From contig DUED01000011.1 of the NCBI GenBank assembly GCA_011176685.1, positions 1-64,000 of the forward strand: a DNA stretch of 64,000 nucleotides, written 5' to 3'. Position 1 is the stretch's first letter. Each line of letters starts with the position of its first letter. This document shows positions 1 to 6,321 of the stretch, in pieces. The position numbers were made by a program, and so were the translations under genes. The stretch is from Anaerolineae bacterium (GTDB lineage: Bacteria > Chloroflexota > Anaerolineae > Anaerolineales > Anaerolineaceae). The notes beneath the pieces were generated by a model. That model saw nothing but the letters and a program-made list of their open reading frames with translations. It did not search any database and was not told where the DNA came from.

Positions 1-2
1 TG

Positions 3-1496
3 AAATGGTCAGATGGTGTACCCCTGACCGCTGCTGACTCGGTCTACTCCTTCCAACTGGCATCTGACCCTGCCACGCCGGTGGTCAAGCGAACCAGCGA
101 TCAGGTAGCCAGCTATCAAGCGCTGGATGCGCTCACGGTGCAGATGGTGAGCAAACCGGGGCTGGTGACGGATATGTTCGAGAAATATTTTTGGACTCCC
201 TTGCCGCAGCATGTATGGGGGGAATATACTGCTGAAGAGCTGCTGACGGCAGAGGTATCTACCAGGACACCGCTTGGTTGGGGGGCATACGTGATTGAGG
301 AGTGGATTCCGGGGGAAGCTATCCGTTTGAAGAAAAACCTTGAATATTTCCGTGCCGATGAGGGTTTGCCTAAATTTGATTTTCTTGAGTTCAAAGTTAT
401 TGGTAAAGACCAGAATATTCTAGATATGGTACAAACAGGAAATTGCGATATTGTGGATAATTCAGGAATACCCTATAAGGATTATGGAAAATTAGTTGAA
501 GAGAATCAAAATGGCGAGATTAAATTGTTTGCGATGGAAAGTAAAGAATGGGAAATCCTGGCTTTTGGAATAAAGCCGGCGTCATATGATGATGGTTATT
601 ATCCTTATGGATCAGATCGCCCTGATATCTTTGGAGATTTGAGAGTAAGACAAGCATTTGCCCAATGTATCAATAGAGAGAGAATATTAAAGGACTTTTT
701 ATATGACTTACCAGAGCTGCCAAGAGCGTATTTGCGGTCCTCGCATCCGCTTTATGGGTTGGTGCAGCCGCTGAGCTGTTATGATCCCCAACAGGGCATA
801 AGATTTCTAGAGGATGCGGGATGGTTGGATCAGGATTTGAACCCGGCTACCCCACGGATAGCATACGGTGTTGCGAATGTTCCTGATGGCACGAAATTGA
901 TTGTGAATTATTTTCTTAGTGACGCCTTATTAAGGAAGATGGTCGCTGAAGATATCGCCAATTCACTCGGCCAATGTGGGGTGCAAGTGAATCTGGAAAC
1001 AATTCCCATCAATGATCTGTATGTGTCAGGCCCAGACGGAATTATTTTCGGGCGCGGGTTTGATTTAGCACAGCTTTCTTGGGTGATTGGCAATCAACCT
1101 CCTTGTGAATTATTTGAGAGTGAAGAAATCCCATCAAAGGATAATTTCTGGTTGGGGAGGGATAATGGCGGTGGAAATATTACTGGCTACAGTAATCCTG
1201 TATATGATGAAAGTTGCAGACTGGCTCATCGTGCTGGTATGAACCTAGACTTGTATCTATCAAGTCAAACAGCAGAGGCCAATTTGCTCGTTGATCAGGT
1301 TCCCGTCATCCCACTGTATTTTCACCCGCAATTATTGGTTGCCAGAATGGATTTGTGCGACATTAACTTGGATGATAGTGCAATTTCAACTTTCAATTCC
1401 CTGGAGGAATGGGATTTAGGAAATGCGTGTTCAGCTTTTGGCTGGTGTTGGTTAACGAAGCTACACTGTCAAAGTGTGTTAAGTGATATCAAATAG
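3..1496 (+). CDS. ABC transporter substrate-binding protein, family 5 (partial, 5' end outside window)
   Basis: This is the C-terminal part of an extracytoplasmic peptide/oligosaccharide-type solute-binding protein (SBP_bac_5, DppA/OppA-like). The frame is open to the left window edge. The first visible residues contain WSDGVPLTA followed by ADSVYSF, the usual family signature in the N-terminal lobe. The GTG at 81 is therefore an internal codon, not the start. About 497 codons are visible, which is most of a mature protein. Later segments (RPDIFGDLRVRQAFAQCINRE, around residues 205-225) match the conserved region of the second lobe. Transporter permeases, if linked, lie upstream of the window. 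The ligand cannot be told from the sequence. Confidence 0.88.
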   Translation, partial: KWSDGVPLTAADSVYSFQLASDPATPVVKRTSDQVASYQALDALTVQMVSKPGLVTDMFEKYFWTPLPQHVWGEYTAEELLTAEVSTRTPLGWGAYVIEEWIPGEAIRLKKNLEYFRADEGLPKFDFLEFKVIGKDQNILDMVQTGNCDIVDNSGIPYKDYGKLVEENQNGEIKLFAMESKEWEILAFGIKPASYDDGYYPYGSDRPDIFGDLRVRQAFAQCINRERILKDFLYDLPELPRAYLRSSHPLYGLVQPLSCYDPQQGIRFLEDAGWLDQDLNPATPRIAYGVANVPDGTKLIVNYFLSDALLRKMVAEDIANSLGQCGVQVNLETIPINDLYVSGPDGIIFGRGFDLAQLSWVIGNQPPCELFESEEIPSKDNFWLGRDNGGGNITGYSNPVYDESCRLAHRAGMNLDLYLSSQTAEANLLVDQVPVIPLYFHPQLLVARMDLCDINLDDSAISTFNSLEEWDLGNACSAFGWCWLTKLHCQSVLSDIK

Positions 1497-1749
1497 AGGT
1501 AGTGCAAGACTCGTGTGTATATTGCAGACTTCTGAATATATCAATTAGATGCAAAGAGTATGCATATTGAGAGCAATGGGTTTTAGATACCTGTATGCAT
1601 AGCAAAGGTGGATTAAATAGGATCGATATCAGAATAGGGTTTTGTAGAAAAAACGTTAGATATTTATTCTAAAGATTACCTAATAAAAATTTATTGCGAT
1701 AGAAAAACATGTTAAAATTTAGCCCCGTTTGAAAATTACTTGTTTTCAC
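1497..1749. other. intergenic spacer
   Basis: AT-rich spacer of about 250 bases between the solute-binding gene and tRNA-Gln. No convincing gene, strong hairpin or terminator was seen. Confidence 0.5.
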
Positions 1750-1820
1750 TGGGGCGTGGTGCAACGGCAGCACACCAGACTTTGAATCTGTGGATCTTGG
1801 TTCGAATCCGAGCGCCCCAG
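1750..1820 (+). tRNA. tRNA-Gln (anticodon TTG)
   Basis: A cloverleaf can be drawn. The acceptor stem TGGGGCG pairs with CGCCCCA, the discriminator base is G at 1820, the anticodon loop is CTTTGAA with TTG at 1782-1784, and the T-loop is TTCGAAT. The 3' CCA is not encoded (CCT follows). Length and the U1-A72 weak first pair fit bacterial tRNA-Gln. Confidence 0.95.
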
Positions 1821-1948
1821 CCTTGATACCTAAAAAATATAATATATTTTTTAATGTATGTATTGAATGAGCTGGCCTGTTTGAGGGGTTGGCTTGTTTT
1901 GTGAACTGAATTGAAGAGAAATATTTTCATTATAGAGGGAGAGACCAT

Positions 1949-3346
1949 ATGAAGGTAACGGCTGTGATTATGGCGGCAGGAAAAAGCAAGCGCATGAAAT
2001 CCGCCCTGCCTAAAGTGCTGCACCCTATACTCGGTGTGCCTATGATCCAATATTCTATAGATGCTGTCAAAGCGGTGTCTGCTGGTTTGCCGGTGGTGAT
2101 TATCGGGCACAGCAGAGAAAAGGTGAAACAAGTAGTGGGGGTAAATGCGCGTTTTGTGGTTCAAAAAGAACAACTGGGCACAGCGCATGCTGTTCAACAA
2201 GCCAGGCATATTTTGGAGGGAAAAACTGACCTGGTAGTGGTTATCAGTGCAGATATGCCCCTTTTGCGTTCTCAAACTATCAAACAGTTGATTGATTTAC
2301 AAATACAAAACAAAGGCCCTTTATCCCTGATCAGTATAATTGGTGATAGCTCGCACGGTTTTGGCAGGGTAGTGCGCGATGATAACGGAAATATCTTGGG
2401 TGTTGTTGAGGAGAAAGTGGCTACAACCAAACAGCTGGAAATCCTGGAATACAATGCCAGTGTTTATTGTTTCAGAGCATCCTGGTTATGGAATGCGCTT
2501 GAGAAAGTGGATAGATCTCAGGTTGGGGAATATTATCTGACAGACCTGGTAAGTATTGCGGTTTCTGAGAAGAAACAAGTGCAAGCAATGGTTTTGGAAG
2601 ATGCCGATGAAGCAATAGGCATTAATAACCGTATTCATTTCGCAGAAGCGGAAAAAATTATGCGTTGCCGTGTGAACCAGGAGTTAATGTTGAATGGGGT
2701 CACCATGGTAGACCCTGACCGTGTTTACATTCATAAGAAAGTAAAAATCGGTCGCGATACGGTTTTATTTCCTGAGGTCTACCTGCGTGGCAATACAACG
2801 ATTGGAGAGGGATGTCGGATTGGGCCAGGAGTGGTCATTAGTGACAGCCAGGTTGGCAACTGTTGCAGGATTTTGAATTCTGTATTAGAAGGTGCAGTTT
2901 TAGAGGATGATGTGGACATGGGACCATATTGTCATTTGCGTAAGGGGGCACATCTGGCTAATAATGTTCACATGGGTAATTTCGGCGAAGTTAAGAATTC
3001 TTATCTTGCAGCGGGTGTCAAAATGGGGCACTTCTCATATATTGGTGATGCAACGATTGGCAAAAATGTGAATATCGGTGCTGGCACGATTACCTGCAAC
3101 TATGATGGGGAAAAGAAAAACCATACGGAGATTGGTGAGGGTGCATTTATTGGTAGTGACACGATGTTAGTAGCCCCTGTGAAAATCGGCAAAGGCGCTC
3201 GAACAGGAGCGGGTGCTGTGGTCACAAAGGATGTGCCGGATAATGTAACAGTTGTAGGCATGCCAGCCAAACCGATTAAAGTGAGGAAAAGAATGACAAA
3301 GGAAATAAATCTGGTGGAGAAAAGCAATGAAAAAAATATCACCTGA
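1949..3346 (+). CDS. glmU: Bifunctional UDP-N-acetylglucosamine pyrophosphorylase / glucosamine-1-phosphate N-acetyltransferase
   Basis: Cytoplasmic enzyme that acetylates glucosamine-1-phosphate and then uridylates it to give UDP-GlcNAc for peptidoglycan and surface polysaccharide. The N-terminal nucleotidyltransferase domain (about residues 1-230) opens with MAAGKSKRMKSALPKVLH, the family's nucleotide-binding loop. The C-terminal left-handed beta-helix (about 250-450) has the hexapeptide repeats and the block NIGAGTITCNYDG. The 465-residue length is normal. A GAGGGAG Shine-Dalgarno precedes the ATG. The last 20 bases overlap the next gene, cdd. UDP-GlcNAc is also the precursor used by the polysaccharide operon at 27.4 kb. 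Confidence 0.97.
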   Translation: MKVTAVIMAAGKSKRMKSALPKVLHPILGVPMIQYSIDAVKAVSAGLPVVIIGHSREKVKQVVGVNARFVVQKEQLGTAHAVQQARHILEGKTDLVVVISADMPLLRSQTIKQLIDLQIQNKGPLSLISIIGDSSHGFGRVVRDDNGNILGVVEEKVATTKQLEILEYNASVYCFRASWLWNALEKVDRSQVGEYYLTDLVSIAVSEKKQVQAMVLEDADEAIGINNRIHFAEAEKIMRCRVNQELMLNGVTMVDPDRVYIHKKVKIGRDTVLFPEVYLRGNTTIGEGCRIGPGVVISDSQVGNCCRILNSVLEGAVLEDDVDMGPYCHLRKGAHLANNVHMGNFGEVKNSYLAAGVKMGHFSYIGDATIGKNVNIGAGTITCNYDGEKKNHTEIGEGAFIGSDTMLVAPVKIGKGARTGAGAVVTKDVPDNVTVVGMPAKPIKVRKRMTKEINLVEKSNEKNIT

Positions 3347-3737
3347 CACGAAGTCACAGCTGGTTGAGATTGCTAAAAATGCTCAAAAATGGGCTTATAC
3401 ACCATACTCGCATTATCCGGTTGGCGCGGCGGTATTAACTGAGTCTGGGAAAATCTATGATGGTGTTAATGTAGAAAATGCTGCCTATCCTGTGACCATG
3501 TGTGCCGAAAGGGTAGCTATTTTCAAGGCAGTATCAGCAGGTGAAAGGATGCTGTCGGCTATTGCTGTTGTGACAAAAAATGGAGGGGCACCATGTGGTT
3601 CCTGCCGTCAAGTGATGGTTGAGTTCAACCCCGAAATGGTAGTCCTGGTGGCGGATGAGGAAGGGCATATCATAGAGGAGAAACCAGTGAAGGAACTTCT
3701 CCCCGGTTATTTTAGTCCTGAATATTTGAAGAAATAG
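3327..3737 (+). CDS. cdd: Cytidine deaminase
   Basis: Zinc-dependent hydrolytic deaminase of cytidine and deoxycytidine in pyrimidine salvage. The 136-residue size fits the homotetrameric class. Zinc ligands and the catalytic Glu lie in TMCAERVAIF (around residue 52) and in APCGSCRQV (around residue 90). The start lies inside the end of glmU, with GGTGGAG just upstream, which suggests translational coupling. Confidence 0.95.
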   Translation: MKKISPDTKSQLVEIAKNAQKWAYTPYSHYPVGAAVLTESGKIYDGVNVENAAYPVTMCAERVAIFKAVSAGERMLSAIAVVTKNGGAPCGSCRQVMVEFNPEMVVLVADEEGHIIEEKPVKELLPGYFSPEYLKK

Positions 3738-3781
3738 ATATTAAATAAAATATTTACTGGGGTTATATATTTAATTTGATC

Positions 3782-4549
3782 ATGGCTTTTTCAAAACGAC
3801 TGAGTAAGGTGGAAGCGTTTGTCATCACACACCGCGAGTTTGGTGAGGCAGATAGGTTGCTTGTGCTTTATTCGCGCGAAGAGGGCAAGTTGCGAGCAAT
3901 TGCGAAAGGATTGCGGCGGGCACGTTCTCGCAAAGCAGGGCACCTGGAGCCCTTTACACGCACTGTTCTAATGCTGGCACGCGGGAAATCATTCTGGATA
4001 GTGACTCAGGCAGAGACTGTTGAAGCTTATCAGCCGATTAAGGACAATCTACTTAAAACGGGCTATGCAGCTTATACACTTGAGTTGCTGGACAAATTTA
4101 CATCAGAAGAAGAACCTAATCCCGTTTTATATAGATTAGTCAAAGAAACACTTATGCGAGTTGCACGGCTTGAAGACCCTTTTATTGCTATTCGTAGGTT
4201 TGAATTACAGTTGCTGGATATTTCCGGGTACCGGCCCGAATTCTTCTATTGTGTCCAGTGTAAGTCGGAAATTAAGCCGGAGGACCAGTACTTCTCAGCC
4301 AGTCAGGGTGGAGCACTTTGTCCAAAATGTGGCGTGATGGCAGGTGAATCTCGTGCTGTTACGTTACACGTTCTCAAATACCTGCGATATATTCAACGCA
4401 GCAGTTATCAACAGGCGCTGCAAGCACACATTCCCAAACAAGTGTGTCTTGAAATGGAGTCTTTGATGCAATATTACTTAACCTATATCCTAGAGAAAAA
4501 ATTGAACAGCCCGGCTTTTATTCGCGATGTAGCAGATTATCAGAAGTAG
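3782..4549 (+). CDS. recO: DNA repair protein RecO
   Basis: Recombination mediator that, with RecR and RecF, loads RecA on SSB-coated single-stranded DNA. An N-terminal OB-fold (about residues 1-80) is followed by a helical domain with a four-Cys zinc site, CVQC near residue 155 and CPKC near 178. I chose ATG 3782 over an in-frame TTG six bases upstream, because the protein then begins MAFSKRLSKVEAFVI as RecO proteins usually do. About 255 residues, normal length. It sits among housekeeping genes just upstream of the damage-response operon. Confidence 0.93.
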   Translation: MAFSKRLSKVEAFVITHREFGEADRLLVLYSREEGKLRAIAKGLRRARSRKAGHLEPFTRTVLMLARGKSFWIVTQAETVEAYQPIKDNLLKTGYAAYTLELLDKFTSEEEPNPVLYRLVKETLMRVARLEDPFIAIRRFELQLLDISGYRPEFFYCVQCKSEIKPEDQYFSASQGGALCPKCGVMAGESRAVTLHVLKYLRYIQRSSYQQALQAHIPKQVCLEMESLMQYYLTYILEKKLNSPAFIRDVADYQK

Positions 4550-4575
4550 TATAAAATGATATTGATAATAGGAAA

Positions 4576-4830
4576 ATGAACAAACAAGCAAAAGAATCAT
4601 ATCCAGAGAAACAGCAAATTGAGGGATTGATGGAACAACTGGACGCATACATTAACCATTATCATGATGGCTCAGTGAAGTTCATCTCTTTCGATGGAAA
4701 AGTTGTAAAAGTGCGGCTGGGCGGGGTTTGTGAAGGATGCCCACTGCAGCCGGCTACTTTGCGGGGTTGGATCGAAGGAACATTGAAGCAGTTCTTCCCA
4801 GATATTGAGCGGGTGGAAAACGTAGAGTAG
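4576..4830 (+). CDS. NifU C-terminal-domain protein (Fe-S cluster scaffold/carrier)
   Basis: Small protein of 84 residues consisting of one NifU-like domain. It carries the CxxC pair in GGVCEGCPLQPATL (Cys near residues 54 and 57) that holds a labile Fe-S cluster. Family members pass clusters to apo-proteins. It lies 26 bases after recO in the same direction, so it is probably cotranscribed. No NifU N-terminal IscU-like part is present, as usual for the Nfu type. Confidence 0.88.
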   Translation: MNKQAKESYPEKQQIEGLMEQLDAYINHYHDGSVKFISFDGKVVKVRLGGVCEGCPLQPATLRGWIEGTLKQFFPDIERVENVE

Positions 4831-4904
4831 GAAATAGTTTAACAATAATTGTCTTTTTCACAAACTTGAATAGCAATGTTGGTTTTGTGAATGATGTTTT
4901 TAAC

Positions 4905-4933
4905 TTGACAATAGAACAGATGTTCTGTATAAT
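4905..4933 (+). promoter_or_regulatory. Consensus sigma70-type promoter of the PolB operon, apparently giving a leaderless mRNA
   Basis: TTGACA (4905-4910) and TATAAT (4928-4933) are both perfect consensus and are separated by exactly 17 bases. A start site about 7 bases after the -10 falls at 4940, which is the A of the first ATG. The first gene of the operon would thus be translated from a leaderless message, and no Shine-Dalgarno is visible before it. Confidence 0.85.
4914..4925 (+). promoter_or_regulatory. Putative LexA (SOS) operator GAAC-N4-GTTC
   Basis: The palindrome GAACAGATGTTC lies in the 17-base spacer between -35 and -10, where a bound repressor would block RNA polymerase. GAAC-N4-GTTC is the core of the Bacillus-type LexA box (CGAACATATGTTCG type). 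The lexA gene is not in the window, so assignment to LexA is inferred from the motif and from the DNA-polymerase content of the operon. Confidence 0.75.
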
Positions 4934-4939
4934 AAGTGT

Positions 4940-5353
4940 ATGACCATCTGGCAGCAGTTGCGCACAGTGTTTGGTTCAGAGGCTCGTTCACGAAACCCCC
5001 AGCTGGACGAGGAACTGGTTAAATCTGTACGTGAGCTGGCGGAGCGTGAACAGCGCTCGCAGGACGAGGTCATCGTCAGTTTGCTCAGTCAGGCTATCCG
5101 GGAGCGGCGCGCTGCAGGGCGCAACTGGCAGCGCTGGCGGTTGCTCACTCCACGCGAGCAGCAGGTAGCAGCGCTGGTATGTCTCAACCTGACCGGGCGT
5201 CAGGTCGCTGCTAAGCTGTTCATCTCTCCCGAGACGGTCAAGACCCATGTGCGCAGCATCCTGCGCAAGTTCGACCTGGGTAGCCGCCAGGAACTGCGCC
5301 AGGTGTTAGCCGGTTGGGATTTCAGTGCCTGGTTGGAACTGGGAAATGGATAG
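4940..5353 (+). CDS. Small DNA-binding regulator: ribbon-helix-helix-like N-terminus plus LuxR-type HTH
   Basis: 137 residues. The N-terminal part (about 15-55, LDEELVKSVRELAEREQRSQ) resembles the ribbon-helix-helix of CopG-like repressors. The C-terminal part (about 70-130) is a GerE/LuxR-type helix-turn-helix, with LTPREQQVAALV and ISPETVKTHVRSILRKF. No receiver or ligand-binding domain is present. It is the first gene behind the SOS-boxed promoter and starts at the predicted transcription start. It could be an autoregulator or coactivator of the following RecA-like, small-protein and PolB genes. GC content and codon use are higher than in the neighbouring recO, in line with the rest of this operon. 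Confidence 0.8.
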   Translation: MTIWQQLRTVFGSEARSRNPQLDEELVKSVRELAEREQRSQDEVIVSLLSQAIRERRAAGRNWQRWRLLTPREQQVAALVCLNLTGRQVAAKLFISPETVKTHVRSILRKFDLGSRQELRQVLAGWDFSAWLELGNG

Positions 5354-5436
5354 ATGATCTAATATACAGGTAATCAGGGGTCGAAGCCACCATCCCTGGC
5401 TCACCCACAGAGGTTAACCAAAATTTCCCCTCGAAT

Positions 5437-5451
5437 CTCCCCTATGGGGAG
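5437..5451 (+). promoter_or_regulatory. Inverted repeat overlapping a Shine-Dalgarno-like GGGGAGG
   Basis: CTCCCC-TAT-GGGGAG can form a 6-bp hairpin with a 3-base loop in the 135-base gap between the regulator and the RecA-like gene. The 3' arm includes the purine tract GGGGAGG. The tract is correctly spaced only for a five-codon reading frame at 5464-5481 (MAVVP), not for the RecA-like gene at 5489. The short T-rich run after it makes a weak terminator or attenuator an alternative. Confidence 0.45.
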
Positions 5452-5488
5452 GATTTATTTTTAATGGCTGTTGTGCCATGATGGGTGC

Positions 5489-6025
5489 ATGGATGCACTG
5501 ACTTTACCCCTTACTAACAGTTTGCTGGTGCTGGTAGCGCCCCACGCAGCTAGTGCTCTCATGCTTGAACTAGCAGCGCGCCTGGCTGTGGCGGGCAGGC
5601 TGCGCGTGCTGGATGGTGGCAACTGTTTTAATGTGTACCCAGTGGCACGCGCTGTTCGCAGACGCACTGCTGAACTGCAAGCTGCCCTGGCACGCATCCA
5701 ACTGGCGCGTGCTTTCACCTGCTACCAGATGGCTGTCATGCTGGCGGAGGTGCCCTGCGATGGCGTACCAACGCTAGTAATTGACCTTCTGGCTACCTTT
5801 TATGATGAGAATGTCTCGCTGGCGGAAACGCGGCGCCTGCTGGATACTAGTGTGCATCATTTGCGCCGCATGAGCAAGCGCGCGCCAGTGGTGGTTAGTG
5901 CTAAACCGCCAGCGCCCATCTGTCCTGAGCGCGGCGTGCTGCTGGAAGAACTGCAGGATGCAGCCAGTCAGTCCTGGCAGATGGAACCGTTACCAGCGCC
6001 TGCCCCACCTATGCTGTGGGACTAA
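5489..6025 (+). CDS. RecA-superfamily ATPase-like protein lacking a Walker A motif (ImuA/RadA-like position)
   Basis: 178 residues, no confident family name. The layout is that of a RecA/Rad51 core. An N-terminal strand LLVLVAPH stands where the P-loop should be but has no GxxGxGKT. Next come VLDGGNCFNVYPVARAVRR (around 42-60), the RecA-like block RIQLARAFTCYQM (around 72-84) and a Walker B-like strand LVIDLLATFYDE (around 97-108). The C-terminus is Pro-rich (PAPAPPMLWD). I chose ATG 5489 over TTG 5471. It lies between the regulator and PolB in the same direction. By analogy with ImuA it may be a structural partner of the polymerase. That is inference only. Confidence 0.6.
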   Translation: MDALTLPLTNSLLVLVAPHAASALMLELAARLAVAGRLRVLDGGNCFNVYPVARAVRRRTAELQAALARIQLARAFTCYQMAVMLAEVPCDGVPTLVIDLLATFYDENVSLAETRRLLDTSVHHLRRMSKRAPVVVSAKPPAPICPERGVLLEELQDAASQSWQMEPLPAPAPPMLWD

Positions 6026-6054
6026 AGACCAGAATGTAGAAAGCGAGCTATAGT

Positions 6055-6321
6055 ATGGGACGCACATTACCCTCCATCACACAGGCTTTTATCCAAGAGC
6101 AGGAGGCATTTTCACGTTTCCGGCGTGCCCTGCGGCGCAGTGACCAACTGGTGTTGGATGAGCTGTTCGCCTCCGCGCGCAAGCATCTGGCAGCTGCGGC
6201 TTACGCTGCCCATGCCCTGCCCATGGAAACTTTTTTACTGGCGATGTTGCTGGAAGAACACAAAGAAGTGCTGCGCCTACGCCATCAGCTTGAGGCGCTG
6301 CTGGCGGAGCGCGATGGCTGA
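6055..6321 (+). CDS. Small helical protein, 88 residues, coupled to PolB
   Basis: I do not recognise a family. The sequence is almost entirely predicted helix (QAFIQEQEAFSRFRRALRR, then a second half with LRLRHQLEALLAE), with alternating charged and hydrophobic residues that could form a helical hairpin or coiled coil. It is 29 bases after the RecA-like gene, and its last 8 bases overlap the PolB start codon, so translation is probably coupled. Size, context and composition suggest an adaptor between the RecA-like protein and the polymerase. Confidence 0.6.
   Translation: MGRTLPSITQAFIQEQEAFSRFRRALRRSDQLVLDELFASARKHLAAAAYAAHALPMETFLLAMLLEEHKEVLRLRHQLEALLAERDG

Noticed and set aside
4971-5248. 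Alternative frames over the RHH-LuxR gene
   Set aside because: They lack start signals, and the LuxR motif is present only in the chosen frame.
5471-5488. TTG start for the RecA-like gene
   Set aside because: It adds MCHDGC without a ribosome site. ATG 5489 fits the first strand of the fold better.
6125-6313. N-terminal extension of the PolB frame
   Set aside because: The frame is open, but it overlaps the 88-residue gene almost completely and reads as low-quality protein. ATG 6314 gives a standard 8-base overlap.
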